Made by a program: the position numbers and the translations under genes
In this document: positions 24,380 to 34,071 of the stretch, piece after piece
How the letters are laid out: the number at the start of each line of letters is the position of its first letter
Numbering within the stretch: the first letter of the stretch is position 1
Notes under the pieces: model-generated
What the model saw: the letters and a program-made list of their open reading frames with translations, nothing else
Databases searched by the model: none
Told to the model about the DNA's origin: nothing
From: Cyanobium sp. M30B3
GTDB taxonomy: Bacteria; Cyanobacteriota; Cyanobacteriia; PCC-6307; Cyanobiaceae
Direction: 5' to 3'
Length of the DNA: 64,000 bases
Assembly: GCA_018399015.1 (NCBI GenBank)
Contig: CP073761.1
Location: forward strand, 2,914,001 to 2,978,000

Positions 24380-24452
24380 TGGGGGTCGCGAGGATCGAAC
24401 TCGCCTAAGGCGGATTATGAGTCCGCTGCATTCACCAGATTGCTAGACCCCC
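24380..24452 (-). tRNA. tRNA with CAU anticodon (elongator Met or Ile2)
   Basis: On the minus strand a 73-nt cloverleaf: acceptor GGGGGTC / GACCCCC, anticodon stem GCGGA / TCCGC with loop CTCATAA (anticodon CAU), T arm GCGAG-TTCGATC-CTCGC, discriminator A. CCA is not encoded. The sequence alone does not let me decide between tRNA-Met and the lysidine-modified tRNA-Ile. Base 24380 is the discriminator. Confidence 0.9.
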
Positions 24453-24471
24453 GGGGGGAGCCGGGGCTGGA

Positions 24472-25011
24472 TCAGCGGAAGCTCTGCACCGGCAGCGCCT
24501 GAACGGCACCACCATTTTGCCAGCCTGAATTGCTGCCCTGGCCGCCGGCCTGGCCGCCAGCGAGACTGCCGGAAAAGCCGCTGGACACATCGCCGCTGCG
24601 CCAGGGCATCGGCTCGCTCTGCTGCTGGAGCAGGAACTGGGTGGTGTTCTGGATGGCAGTGGCGTCCCAGATGATCGTCTGGTCGGGGAAGCCCAGGCCC
24701 ATCACGCGCCGGCCGTCGCCGCCGCCCATGGCGATCCCGAACAGGGAGGTGAGCTGGCCGGTGATGCTCACCGCCTCGGCGAAGGGGGCCGAGTAGCTGA
24801 AGAAGCGGCGCTGCACCAGCTCGGGCACGGTCTGCACGATGCCGCAACGGGTCACCTCCACCGGTGCGGCCGGCCCTGCAGCTCCGGCAAGGCGCGGCGG
24901 GGCCTCGAGGGTGGTGGTGCAGACGGCGGGGCCGGCCAGAACCGGCGGGTGCGCCCACGGAGCAGCCAGGGCGACCAGGGCGGGCAGCAGCAACCGGAGC
25001 GGAACAGCCAT
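24472..25011 (-). CDS. Conserved secreted protein of unknown function
   Basis: 179 residues from ATG 25011. A signal peptide ([20 protein letters not shown]) is followed by a pair of cysteines (VCTTTLEAP and VTRCGIVQ) that could form a disulfide, a conserved core [20 protein letters not shown] and [19 protein letters not shown], and a Gly/Ser-rich low-complexity end. It resembles hypothetical proteins found among picocyanobacteria. Upstream frames to 25194 are unlikely. It is divergent from pyrE. Confidence 0.65.
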   Translation of the reverse strand: MAVPLRLLLPALVALAAPWAHPPVLAGPAVCTTTLEAPPRLAGAAGPAAPVEVTRCGIVQTVPELVQRRFFSYSAPFAEAVSITGQLTSLFGIAMGGGDGRRVMGLGFPDQTIIWDATAIQNTTQFLLQQQSEPMPWRSGDVSSGFSGSLAGGQAGGQGSNSGWQNGGAVQALPVQSFR

Positions 25012-25092
25012 GGTGAAAACAGCCGGCGAAGCGGTCACAGGGGGATGGCACCGCACAGGCCGCAAACTAGTCAATCCAACGCGCCAGCACCA

Positions 25093-25713
25093 GTGACCAC
25101 TCCGGTCTCCCCATCCGGCCACCAGCTGCCGGACACTGACGCCGGCCGGCGCCAGCTGCTGCTGGAGCGGCTGGCGGAGCGGGCCTACCGCCACGGCAGC
25201 TTCACCCTGGCCTCAGGCCGCAGCAGCAGCCACTACGTGAACTGCAAGCCGGTGAGCCTCAGCGGCGAGGGGCTGGCCCTGCTGGGCGAGCAGCTGCTGG
25301 CCGAGGTGGAGACTGACGCCGCGGCCGTGGCCGGGCTCACCCTCGGCGCCGACCCCCTGGTGAGTGCGGTGGCCCTGCAGGCGGCCCTGGCGGGGCGCCG
25401 CCTCGATGCCCTGATCGTGCGCAAGGAGGCCAAGGGCCATGGCACAGGCGCCTGGCTGGAGGGCCCCCTGCCCCCCGCCGGCAGCACCATCACGGTGCTG
25501 GAGGACGTGGTGACCACCGGCGGGTCGTCGCTGAAGGCCGTGACCCAGCTGCGCCAGGCCGGATACCGGGTGAACCGGGTGGTGGCGATCGTGGATCGCC
25601 AGGAGGGCGGCCTGGAGGCGATGACCGCCGCCGGCCTGGTGCTGCGCAGCCTCTTCCAGCTCGAGGAGATCGCCGCCACCGCCCAGGACGGGGCAGGGGC
25701 CGGGAAGCCATGA
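25093..25713 (+). CDS. pyrE: Orotate phosphoribosyltransferase
   Basis: 206 residues from GTG 25093. It joins orotate and PRPP to make OMP in pyrimidine synthesis. Visible are [17 protein letters not shown], the lysine-rich loop [11 protein letters not shown] and the PRPP motif [12 protein letters not shown]. Length is normal. The next gene starts within its stop codon (ATGA), so pyrE and ygfZ are translated together. The GTG choice rests on distance to the conserved part; no ATG is near. Confidence 0.93.
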   Translation: MTTPVSPSGHQLPDTDAGRRQLLLERLAERAYRHGSFTLASGRSSSHYVNCKPVSLSGEGLALLGEQLLAEVETDAAAVAGLTLGADPLVSAVALQAALAGRRLDALIVRKEAKGHGTGAWLEGPLPPAGSTITVLEDVVTTGGSSLKAVTQLRQAGYRVNRVVAIVDRQEGGLEAMTAAGLVLRSLFQLEEIAATAQDGAGAGKP

Positions 25714-26678
25714 GCATCCAAGCTCCCTGGACCTGGATTCCCAGCGGCGCCTGCCGCCTGGAGCAGCCCGCCGGCCTGATGCGGCTGGAAGGCCCCGACG
25801 CCCTGCGGGTGCTGCACGGCCAGACCAGCGCCAGCATCGAGGGCGCCCAGGCCGGCAGCTGGATCCCCACCTGCTGCATCACGGCCACCGCCCGGCTGCG
25901 GGCCCTGGCGGAGGTGCTGGTGGATGGGGGCGGGGCCTGGCTGCTGGTGGGCAGCGGCGATCCGGCCGCGGTGCACCAGGCGATCGACCGGGTGCTGTTT
26001 CCCGCCGACCGGGCCAGCCTCGGCCCCCTGCAGACGGTGCGCTGGATCACGCCCCTCGGCGCCGGACAGGAGCAGCTGGCGAGCGCCGCCCCCGGCAGCT
26101 GGCGGCCCTGCGGCGGCGGTGAGGGCTGGATGCTGGGCAACAGCGTGGTGCTGCCGCTGGGTCAGCCCCTGCCGCCGGAGCTGGCGGAACGCCGCCCCCT
26201 GGAGCCAGGCGAGGCGGAGCGCTGGCGGATCCAGCAGGGCCTGCCGGCGGCGCCCGCCGAACTCAACGACGACCACAACCCCTTCGAGCTGGGCCTGGCG
26301 GGGCGGGTGGGGCTGAGCAAGGGCTGCTACGTGGGCCAGGAAACCCTGGCCAAGCTGGCCACCTACGACGGCGTGAAGCAGCAGCTGCGCCGCTGGCACT
26401 GGCAACGGAGTGGTGGCGAGCCGGAACCGGAAGCGGGCCAGGAGCTGGTCAGGCCCGCCCTGGATGGAGACAGCCCGGAGGGTCGCCTGGGCCGGATCAC
26501 CTCGGTGCTGGAGCTGGCCGACGGCGAGCGCATCGGCCTGGCGATGGTGCGCCGGGCCGGCCTGGATGCGCCCCGCCTGCAGGCTGGCGCGGCAACGGAG
26601 ACGGGTGCGGCACTGCTGAGCCTGTCGCTGCCGGAGCAGTTCGCGGCGCCACCGGTGGGAGCCGGAGGCGGTGACTGA
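25710..26678 (+). CDS. ygfZ: YgfZ/GcvT-like folate-binding protein for iron-sulfur enzymes
   Basis: 322 residues with the YgfZ signature [12 protein letters not shown] (about 208-219), whose cysteine is conserved, and [15 protein letters not shown] near the N-terminus. The family resembles the glycine cleavage T protein and helps repair or mature Fe-S proteins with a folate. It overlaps pyrE by 4 bases. Cytosolic. Confidence 0.85.
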   Translation: MSIQAPWTWIPSGACRLEQPAGLMRLEGPDALRVLHGQTSASIEGAQAGSWIPTCCITATARLRALAEVLVDGGGAWLLVGSGDPAAVHQAIDRVLFPADRASLGPLQTVRWITPLGAGQEQLASAAPGSWRPCGGGEGWMLGNSVVLPLGQPLPPELAERRPLEPGEAERWRIQQGLPAAPAELNDDHNPFELGLAGRVGLSKGCYVGQETLAKLATYDGVKQQLRRWHWQRSGGEPEPEAGQELVRPALDGDSPEGRLGRITSVLELADGERIGLAMVRRAGLDAPRLQAGAATETGAALLSLSLPEQFAAPPVGAGGGD

Positions 26679-28130
26679 TCAGCTGCGCAGCAACCAGGCC
26701 AGCACCGCCCAGGTGGCCAGGTTGTCGTCGCGGTTGTAGCTGAAGATCCGCTGCAGCCGGGCCGGGCCGCCGTCGCGGCGCCACTGGCGCCACCAGAGCA
26801 GGCAGCGGGCCCCGTCCACGCCGCTCTGGCTCCAGCGGAAGCCGAGCCAGCTGGCCACCGCCTTGAGCCCGTAGCTGTTCACCGGCAGCCGCCAGCTGCG
26901 CCGCAACCGGGCATGCACGTCCACCAGCCGACCCCGCAACTGCTCCAGCTCGGCCTCCCGGGCACCCTGGCGCTGGGCCAGGCGCACCAGGGCGATGGCC
27001 TCCGTCTCGCCGTAGTGCAGCAGCGGCCAGCCTGGATAGCGCGCCAGCAGGGCCTGCAGCCGCCGCCAGAGCCGGGCCTCGCCGTGCTCCTGCAGGGCCA
27101 GCAGCGGCTGGTAGCGCCAGCTGGGATCAGCCTGGGCCGGCCAGGTGCCATCCGCCTGGCGGGGCACGATCACGAAGCCGTGCAGGAAGTCGTCGCGGGC
27201 ATCAGGATCCGACTCGATGTCGTAGAGCAGCACCCCCGGCGCCGCGGCCAGCTCGGGCAGCGGGTCGGCCGCGGCGCCCCCTCGGCTGGCAGCCGCTCGG
27301 GCCGACGACTGGCCTGCACCCGGGCCTGGGCCACCAGGGCGGCGGCACTGTCGCGGTGCTGGTCGCCGTGCACCGCCAGGGTCTCGGCGAGCTGGTGGGG
27401 ATCGCTGGCCGCCAGCTGGGGCAGGCTGTCGATGCCCGCGGCCAGCAGCATCTCGCGGCGCTTGCCGCCGATGCCGCTCACTTCGCTGAGATGGCCCTGG
27501 CGGGCGGCCTCCTGGTCGCAGAGGCCGCGCCAGCTGCAGAGCACGCACTTCTTGCGGTCGGCCACCAGGGGCGGCGCCCCATCCCGGGCCAGATCCGCGG
27601 CCAGCCGGGGCAGCGCCTCGTCCAGCTGGGCCTGCAGGCCACCGCTGAGCTTGAGCCGCTCGCGCTGCAGGCCATGGCCCGCGCCAGCCACCACCAGGGC
27701 CTGGGGCACGGGCGCCCGCTGGTGCTCGCCCAGCAGCCGTCCCCACAGGGCCAGCAGCAGGCGATGCTCGCGGGTGAGGTTGCGCCCCTGGCGGCCCAGC
27801 ACCGGCCGGTAGGCATGCTCCCCCCACACGCTCGGCCCTGCCACCCGCTCCAGCAGGGCCGGGTGGGCCTCCAGGGCCAGACCGGTCGGCCCCTGGCCCC
27901 GCAGCCGCAGGCCCACCACCCCCGGGGCGCCGGCGGCTGCAGGCCGCCTCGCCGTGGCCGGGCTTCTGGGGCAGCAGGCTCTGGAAGCTGGCCAGCTGGT
28001 CGCTGAGGGCCAGGGCGCGGTGGGCGGTCCACTGGCGCCGGGCCGGTTCCCCGTGGCGGTCGAGCCAGGCGCGGCGGCGGCAGCGCAGCCAGCTGCGCAG
28101 CAACCGGTCGGTGAGCACCTCCTGGGCCAT
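26679..28130 (-). pseudogene. RecB-like nuclease (TM0106 family), two compensating frameshifts
   Basis: The N-terminus (LLRSWLRCRRRAWLDRHG) and C-terminus (VLLYDIESDPDARDDFLHGF ... IFSYNRDDNLATWAVL) share one frame, but the middle 215 residues, with GAPGVVGLRLRGQ, LVADRKKCVLCSWRGLCDQE and helix-hairpin-helix-like VSGIGGKRREMLLAAG, lie in another. The first shift is near 27940 (one base too many at TGCA), the second at the C run 27277-27281 (one base short). Corrected, it is a 480-residue nuclease with Fe-S-type cysteines and an RNase H-like end. Either sequence errors or a truly broken gene; the remaining sequence is otherwise undecayed. Confidence 0.75.
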
Positions 28131-28189
28131 CGCTGCACGCTAGAGACCGGCTCCCCCTGCCAGGCTCGGAACCCACCCGCCGGCACCGG

Positions 28190-29467
28190 TTGATTCCCTG
28201 TTCCCCGGCCCTCACCCCTGGGCCCTCGCCGCTCTGGACCCTGCCGCCCTGGACCCTGCCGCTCTGGAGCCTGCTGGCCTGGTGCCTGGCTGGGCTGGCG
28301 GCGGCGGCCTGCCTGGGGCTGGCGATCCTGCTGGGGGGGCTGGTGCTGGTGATCCGCCAGGCACCCCGGCTGCGGGACGCGGCCCAGCCCCTGCCAGAGG
28401 GTTCACTCACGGTGGTGGTGCCGGCCTACAACGAGGAGGCCAACATCGCCGCCTGCATCGCCAGCCTGCTGGCCAGCGCGCCGCCCTGCCCCCAGTGGCA
28501 GGTGCTGCTCGTGGATGACGGCAGCAGCGATGCCACGGCCGCCATCGCCAGGGCCAGCGCCGCGGCCAGCGGCGCCAACGCCGGGCGGTTCTCGCTGCTG
28601 GAGGCGGGGCCCCGGCCGGAGGGGGAACGCTGGGTGGGCAAGAACTGGGCCTGCAGCCGGGCGATGGACCAGGTGCAGAGCGACTGGGTGCTGTTCGTGG
28701 ACGCCGACGTGCGCCTGCAGCCCGCCACGCTGCAACGTGCCCTGGGCCAGGCGGTGGACGAGGGGGCGGATCTGCTCAGCCTGGCCCCCAGGCTCACCTG
28801 CGGCTGCCTGGCGGAATGGATGGTGCAGCCGATCATGGCCAGCCTGCTCTGCCTGGGCTTTCCGATCAACGCTGCCAACGACCCGGCGGATCCCACGGCC
28901 TTCGCGGCCGGGCCGTTCATGCTCTTCCGCCGCACGGCCTACGCGGCGATCGGCGGCCACCGGGCCCTGGCGGGGGAGGTGGTGGAGGATCTGGCCCTGG
29001 CGCGGCGCATCAAGGGGAGCGGCTACCGCCTGCGCTACCTGCTCGGCCTGGACGCGGCCGACCTGCGCATGTATGCCGACTTCGCGGCGCTGTGGGAGGG
29101 CTGGAGCAAGAACTGGTTCCTGGGGCTGGACCGCAGCCTGGTGAAAGCCCTCGGGGCCGCGGCGGTGGTGGTGCTGCTGTTCAGCGGGCCCTGGCTGCTG
29201 GCGCCGGCGGCGGCGATCAGCCTGGCCCTGCTGGGCGAGCCAACGGGGCTGCAGGCACCCCTGCAGGCGGCCCTTGCCCTGGCCCTGCTGGGGATCGGCC
29301 TGCAGCTGGCCCTGCGGCTATGGACCCGCCAGGCCTTTGCCCTGCCCCTGCGGCACTGGTGGCTGATGGGGGCGGGCGGCCTGGTGGTGGGGGCCCTGGC
29401 GCCCACCTCCGTGTGGCGCACCCTCAGCGGCCGCGGCTGGACCTGGAAGGGCCGCGCCCTGGGCTGA
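28190..29467 (+). CDS. Membrane glycosyltransferase family 2
   Basis: 425 residues from TTG 28190. An N-terminal hydrophobic segment is followed by a GT-A domain: SLTVVVPAYNEEANIAACI, LLVDDGSSDAT, DADV (metal-binding) and WSKNWF late in the domain, and then three hydrophobic helices. The layout resembles the hopene-associated/CruG-type transferases that glycosylate membrane lipids or carotenoids; the acceptor is not shown. Near the start, three to four copies of a 15-bp repeat (28229-28273) encode the TLPPW/TLPLW stretch. The TTG start is uncertain. Confidence 0.82.
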   Translation: MIPCSPALTPGPSPLWTLPPWTLPLWSLLAWCLAGLAAAACLGLAILLGGLVLVIRQAPRLRDAAQPLPEGSLTVVVPAYNEEANIAACIASLLASAPPCPQWQVLLVDDGSSDATAAIARASAAASGANAGRFSLLEAGPRPEGERWVGKNWACSRAMDQVQSDWVLFVDADVRLQPATLQRALGQAVDEGADLLSLAPRLTCGCLAEWMVQPIMASLLCLGFPINAANDPADPTAFAAGPFMLFRRTAYAAIGGHRALAGEVVEDLALARRIKGSGYRLRYLLGLDAADLRMYADFAALWEGWSKNWFLGLDRSLVKALGAAAVVVLLFSGPWLLAPAAAISLALLGEPTGLQAPLQAALALALLGIGLQLALRLWTRQAFALPLRHWWLMGAGGLVVGALAPTSVWRTLSGRGWTWKGRALG

Positions 29468-29511
29468 ACCGCCGTCCCCGGCAACACGCGCAGCGCCACC
29501 AGAATGGGGCT

Positions 29512-29952
29512 GTGACCGCCACACCCCGCCAGGCCTCACCCCAGCCATCGCCGGCGTCGCCAGTGCTGGTGTTCGATGGCGGCTGTGTGTTCTGCCGCCA
29601 CTTCGCCGAGCTCAGCGAGCTGCGCAGCGGCATTCCCGGCCTGGAGATCCGCGACGGCCGCGCCGACCAGGCCCTGCGCGCCAGCCTGGCCGCCCGGGGG
29701 TACCACCTGCGGGATGGGGCGATGCTGCTCGATGGCGAGCGGGTGCTGCATGGCGCCGACGCCATCCAGTGGCTCTGCGCCCGGATGGCGCCCAGTGCCG
29801 CCCTGCTGCGCCTGCTGGCGCCGCTGCTGGCCGGGCCGCAGCGGGCCCAGCGGCTCTACCCCCTGCTGCTGCTGGCGCGGCGGGCGGCCCTGGCCGTGCG
29901 CGGGCTGCCGGTGGATCCCGATCAGGGCGCGCTGGGCCGCAGCCAGCGGTAA
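29512..29952 (+). CDS. DCC (DUF393) family thiol-disulfide oxidoreductase-like protein
   Basis: 146 residues from GTG 29512. The family motif VLVFDGGCVFCRHFAEL contains DGGCVFC, followed by an LRDGAMLLDGE turn and a helical end. DCC proteins have a thioredoxin-like fold and an unproven redox role. It converges with the permease gene and overlaps it by 31 bases. Confidence 0.85.
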   Translation: MTATPRQASPQPSPASPVLVFDGGCVFCRHFAELSELRSGIPGLEIRDGRADQALRASLAARGYHLRDGAMLLDGERVLHGADAIQWLCARMAPSAALLRLLAPLLAGPQRAQRLYPLLLLARRAALAVRGLPVDPDQGALGRSQR

Positions 29953-31157
29953 CCCCAGCGCCAGAGCACACCCACCGCCAACACCAGCAGGCCGGACCGC
30001 CAGGCGGCGGGCGGCACCTGGAAGGCCAGGCCCAGGCAGCCGAGCAGGCCCAGCCAGGCCAGGTCCCGGGGGAAGCTCCGCTGGTGGGGCGTCAGGCGCA
30101 GCACGCAGAGGTTGGTGATGGCGTAATAGCCCAGCACCGTGAAGGCGCTGAAGCCCCAGGTGAGCTCCAGCCGGCCGCCCAGGCTGAGCAGGGCGATCAG
30201 CACACCGCTCAGCAGCACCGCCACCTGGGGGCTGGTGCCGGCCGCGTTGAGGGCGGCCAGGCCGGAGGGCATGTCGCCGCGACGGCCCATCGCCAGCCAC
30301 ACCCGCGAGAGGCCGAGCACCAGGTTGAGCAGCACCCCCGCCAGCGCCAGCACGGCGCCGAGGGCCACCACCCGGCTGCCCCAGCTCCAGCCCGCGTCGA
30401 GCAGCAGGCGGGCCAGGGGCGGCGTGGGCGCTCCGGCTCGCCCCAGGCTGGCCGCCAGGCCGGCCGGGCCCACCAGCCGCAGCGCCCCTGCCGCCACCGC
30501 CAGATACACCAGCAGCACCACGGCCAGGGTGAGCAGCACGGCCCGCGGGATGGTGCGCTCAGGGCGCAGCACCTCCTCGCCCATGGTGGCGATGCGGCCG
30601 TAGCCGGTGTAGGCCACGAACAGCAGGGCCGTGGCCTGGGCCAGGGCGGCGGGGCCGGTGGGCGGCAGCGCGCCTGCGGCGGGCAGGGCCGGCAGGCTGA
30701 AGGCGCCCAGCACGAACAGCACCAGGCTGAGCAGGGCACCGGCCACCAGCAGGCTGTTGAGCCACTGGCTGCGGCGCAGGCCGGCCAGGGCCGCGGCGGT
30801 GATCAGCGCCACCAGCAGGGGCGGCCACCAGCGCAGGGCCGCGCCGTCCACCCCCAGCAACGCCCCCAGGTAGGCGGCCAGGCCCAGGGCTGCGGCCGCG
30901 GCGGAGGCGGTCTTGGCGCAGAGGAACAACCAGCCCGCCGCAAACCCCGCCAGGGGCGAAAGCAGGCGGTAGGCGTATTCGTAACTGCCGCCACTCACCG
31001 GCATGGCAGCCGCCAGCTGGGCGGCCGAGAGACCATTGGCCCCCGCCAGCAGGGCTGCCAGCAGGATGGCCAGGGGCAGGGCCTCCCCCGCCGGCGCCGC
31101 CGCCAGCGCCAGGCTCACGAACACCCCCGTGCCCAGGATCGAACCCAGGCCGATCAC
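29922..31157 (-). CDS. Amino acid/polyamine (APC) permease, N-terminus probably frameshifted
   Basis: 411 residues from GTG 31157, about twelve helices. The first helix has GLGSILGTGVFVSLALA, the family's substrate-backbone motif, and later VAYTGYGRIATMGEEV. The given start cuts off the cytosolic lead that relatives have. Upstream in the same frame comes RQLQRSTGLAGAL without a start; ATG 31255 (MAPLPAEPGPAP) lies in another frame. One added base in the G run at 31196-31200 would join them. The real protein probably starts at 31255. Substrate unknown. Confidence 0.85.
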   Translation of the reverse strand: MIGLGSILGTGVFVSLALAAAPAGEALPLAILLAALLAGANGLSAAQLAAAMPVSGGSYEYAYRLLSPLAGFAAGWLFLCAKTASAAAAALGLAAYLGALLGVDGAALRWWPPLLVALITAAALAGLRRSQWLNSLLVAGALLSLVLFVLGAFSLPALPAAGALPPTGPAALAQATALLFVAYTGYGRIATMGEEVLRPERTIPRAVLLTLAVVLLVYLAVAAGALRLVGPAGLAASLGRAGAPTPPLARLLLDAGWSWGSRVVALGAVLALAGVLLNLVLGLSRVWLAMGRRGDMPSGLAALNAAGTSPQVAVLLSGVLIALLSLGGRLELTWGFSAFTVLGYYAITNLCVLRLTPHQRSFPRDLAWLGLLGCLGLAFQVPPAAWRSGLLVLAVGVLWRWGYRWLRPSAP

Positions 31158-31384
31158 CAGGGCGCCGGCCAGGCCGGTGGAGCGCTGCAGCTGGCGGGGG
31201 CCCCTGCCGTGGCGGGAGCGGGTGCGGGTCCGGGCTCGGCAGGGAGTGGTGCCATGGCAAGCGGCGATTGCCGAGCGATCCTGCCGAGCCAGCGGGCCGG
31301 CTGGCGGTGGGCCAGCGCACCAGCGGCCGGCACTTCGAACCCGACACGCAGTTGAATGGGGCGCCGCCTGCCCGCCACCCGCCG

Positions 31385-32863
31385 ATGGCCTCTGCCCCCC
31401 TGCCCCTGGAGGCCGCTCCGATCGCCTTCGGCACCGACGGCTGGCGGGGCCTGCTGGGTGTGGACATCACCGTGGAGCGGCTGCTGCCGGTGGCCGCCGC
31501 CGCCGCCGCGGAACTGGCCTACTCCGCCCCGGAGGGCCTGAGCAGCCGCGAGGTGGTGATCGGCTACGACCGCCGCTTCCTGGCGCCGGAACTGGCCGAG
31601 GCGATCTGCAGCGCCGTGCGCGGCGTGGATCTCGAACCCCTGCTCGCCGACTCGGCCACCCCCACGCCTGCCTCCAGCTGGGCGGTGGTGGAGCGCGGCG
31701 CCCTGGGGGCGCTGGTGATCACCGCCAGCCACAACCCGCCGGAATGGCTCGGCCTGAAGATCAAGGGCCCCTTCGGCGGCTCGGTGGAGGGCGACTTCAC
31801 TTCACGGGTAGAAACGCGCCTGGCGGCAGGGGGCATCAACGTGCCGATCCCGCCGCCGGCGGCGGGAGAACCCCGCTTTGACGCCCTCGGCGCCTACGTG
31901 AGTGGTCTGAGGGCCAAGGTGGACACGGCCGCCCTGGCCGAGGGCCTGCAGCGCCTGGGCCTGCGGGTGGTCGTGGACCCGATGCACGGCTCGGCCGCCG
32001 GGGTGCTGCCGGCCCTGCTGGGGGACCAGGCCACCACCAGCGGCGCGATCCAGGAAATCCGCGCCAACCGAGATCCGCTGTTTGGCGGCAACCCCCCGGA
32101 GCCCCTGGCCCCTTACCTCGGCGAGCTGATCGCCGCCGTGCAGGCGAGCACCGCCGCCGGGCGGCCGGCGATGGGCATCGTGTTCGACGGCGACGGCGAC
32201 CGCATCGCCGCCATCGACGAGCGCGGCCGCTTCTGCAGCACCCAGCTGCTGATGCCCCTGTTCATCGACCACCTGGCCCGGGCCCGCCAACTGCCCGGCA
32301 CCGTGGTGAAAACGGTGAGCGGCTCCGACCTGATGCAGCTGGTGGCCGAGGGTCTGGGGCGCACCGTGCTGGAGAAGCCCGTGGGCTTCAAGTACATCGC
32401 CGCCGAGATGCTGGCCGGCGAGGTGTTGGTGGGCGGCGAGGAATCGGGTGGGGTGGGCTTCGGCATGCACCTGCCCGAGCGCGATGCCCCCTTTGCCGCC
32501 CTGCTGCTGATCGAGGCCCTGGTGGAGGGGGGCGTGCCCCTGGGCGAGCGGCTCGATGCCCTGCAGCAGGCCCACGGCGGCGCCGCCAGCTACGACCGGC
32601 TCGACCTGCGCCTGCCGGACATGGCCGCCCGCCGCAACCTGGAGGCCCGCCTGGCCCAGGCGCCCCCGGCCGAGGTGGCCGGCAGCCCGGTGCAGGAGGT
32701 GATCAGCACCGATGGCGTGAAGCTGCGGCTGGGCCCCAGCCACTGGCTGATGCTGCGCTTCTCCGGCACCGAACCGCTGCTGCGCCTCTACTGCGAGGCC
32801 CCCACGGCGGAGCGGGTGACCGCGGTGCTGGCCTGGGCCCGCGCCTACGCCCAGGAGGGCTGA
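31385..32863 (+). CDS. Phosphoglucomutase/phosphomannomutase family protein
   Basis: 492 residues, alpha-D-phosphohexomutase with its four domains. The phosphoserine loop is TASHNP, the metal loop DGDGDR, the sugar loop GGEESGG and the phosphate-binding FSGTEP. It interconverts hexose 1- and 6-phosphates for glycogen and sugar nucleotide synthesis; which sugar cannot be said. ATG 31385 (MASAPLPLEAAPIAFGTDGW) suits the conserved FGTDGWRG start; the longer frame from 31268 is unlikely. Only 5 bp separate it from rdgB. Confidence 0.93.
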   Translation: MASAPLPLEAAPIAFGTDGWRGLLGVDITVERLLPVAAAAAAELAYSAPEGLSSREVVIGYDRRFLAPELAEAICSAVRGVDLEPLLADSATPTPASSWAVVERGALGALVITASHNPPEWLGLKIKGPFGGSVEGDFTSRVETRLAAGGINVPIPPPAAGEPRFDALGAYVSGLRAKVDTAALAEGLQRLGLRVVVDPMHGSAAGVLPALLGDQATTSGAIQEIRANRDPLFGGNPPEPLAPYLGELIAAVQASTAAGRPAMGIVFDGDGDRIAAIDERGRFCSTQLLMPLFIDHLARARQLPGTVVKTVSGSDLMQLVAEGLGRTVLEKPVGFKYIAAEMLAGEVLVGGEESGGVGFGMHLPERDAPFAALLLIEALVEGGVPLGERLDALQQAHGGAASYDRLDLRLPDMAARRNLEARLAQAPPAEVAGSPVQEVISTDGVKLRLGPSHWLMLRFSGTEPLLRLYCEAPTAERVTAVLAWARAYAQEG

Positions 32864-32868
32864 GCGCC

Positions 32869-33492
32869 GTGACCACCGGTTTCTCAGGAGATCGACCAGT
32901 GCTGGTGATCGCCAGCGGCAATCCGGGCAAGGTGCGGGAGTTCAGCCATCTGCTGGCAGAGCTGCAGCTGGAGATCCGCCCCCAGCCCGAGGGCCTGGAG
33001 GTAGCGGAAACGGGCGACACCTTCGCCGAGAACGCCCGGCTCAAGGCCTCAGCCGCGGCCCGCGCCACCGGCTGCTGGGCCCTGGCCGACGACTCCGGCC
33101 TGAGCGTGACGGCCCTCGGCGGCGCCCCCGGCGTGCATTCGGCCCGCTACGCAGCCAGCGACGAGGCCCGCATCGCCCGGCTGCTGCGGGAGCTGGCAGG
33201 TGCTGGCGACCGCTCAGCCCGGTTCACCGCCGCGCTGGCGGTGGCCGATCCCAGCGGCACGATTCGCCTGGAGGTGGAGGGCGTGTGCCCGGGCCTGATC
33301 CTGGCGGAGGGCCGCGGCTCCGGCGGCTTCGGCTACGACCCGGTGTTCTTCGTGCCCGAGACCGGCCTCAGCTACGCCGAGATGGACAAGCAGCTCAAGG
33401 GCCGCATCGGCCACCGGGGCCAGGCCTTTGCCCAGCTGGCGCCGCAGCTGCGGGAGTTGCTGGGAGCGGAATCAGCACAGCGGCGTGGATGA
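32869..33492 (+). CDS. rdgB: XTP/dITP pyrophosphatase (RdgB/HAM1)
   Basis: 207 residues from GTG 32869. SGNPGKVREF, ETGDTFAENARLKA, LADDSGL and GFGYDPVF are the family's nucleotide- and metal-binding motifs in the right order. It removes non-canonical purine nucleotides such as ITP and XTP. Likely cotranscribed with the phosphohexomutase. Confidence 0.94.
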   Translation: MTTGFSGDRPVLVIASGNPGKVREFSHLLAELQLEIRPQPEGLEVAETGDTFAENARLKASAAARATGCWALADDSGLSVTALGGAPGVHSARYAASDEARIARLLRELAGAGDRSARFTAALAVADPSGTIRLEVEGVCPGLILAEGRGSGGFGYDPVFFVPETGLSYAEMDKQLKGRIGHRGQAFAQLAPQLRELLGAESAQRRG

Positions 33493-33729
33493 TTCGCGGG
33501 ACGTGGTCGACGCTTTCACAATGGCCCAGTTCTTCACTCTCCCACCCCTGAATTCCGTGGTGGCAGCCGCTCCTGCCGCAGCACATCACGAGCCCAAGAG
33601 CAGGGTTATCGCAAGCGATGGGAACGCTTGTCGTCACCTGCCCGCAGAAAGCTGCTGGTTCGGAATCTCGCTGGGCTGCGGAAAACTGAAGGGGGGCGGG
33701 TCAGGTGCATGGCTGTGCTAGCGAGGCCT

Positions 33730-34071
33730 CTACACAGCGAACATCGACTGAAGAACACCCAGCAGCTCATTGAGCGTCGTCTCCGACAGTCTCCCCAATT
33801 GCTTGACTAGACGTTCTCTATCTACAGTCCTCAGCTGATCGGCCACAACGTGACCGTTCTTACCATCAAACGCGCAACGCACACGAAAAGGATATGGATG
33901 ACCGCCAGTTGTGAGTGGCGCAACGATGAAAGTGCGTAGGTGAAAATTCAGCTCGTCCGGCGACACTATGACACAAGGCCTTGTCTTTCTGATTTCAGAT
34001 CCGCGAGTAGGATTCAACGCGACAAGGAAAATATCGCCTCTTGAGACGTGTTCCTCAGTCACCAGGACCAC
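33730..34071 (-). CDS. mazF: MazF-type mRNA interferase toxin
   Basis: 113 residues. RGDIFLVALNPTRGSEIRKT, RPCVIVSPDELN and the core VAPLTTGGHPYPFRV are the PemK/MazF fold. The toxin cuts RNA in a sequence-specific manner. It starts inside the antitoxin gene with a 13-base overlap. The module is poorer in GC than its neighbours, suggesting recent arrival between rdgB and the surface-gene run. Confidence 0.9.
   Translation of the reverse strand: MVLVTEEHVSRGDIFLVALNPTRGSEIRKTRPCVIVSPDELNFHLRTFIVAPLTTGGHPYPFRVRCAFDGKNGHVVADQLRTVDRERLVKQLGRLSETTLNELLGVLQSMFAV

Noticed and set aside
27356-28006. Plus-strand 216-residue frame over the nuclease gene
   Set aside because: Gln/Ala/Gly-rich antisense frame without domains.
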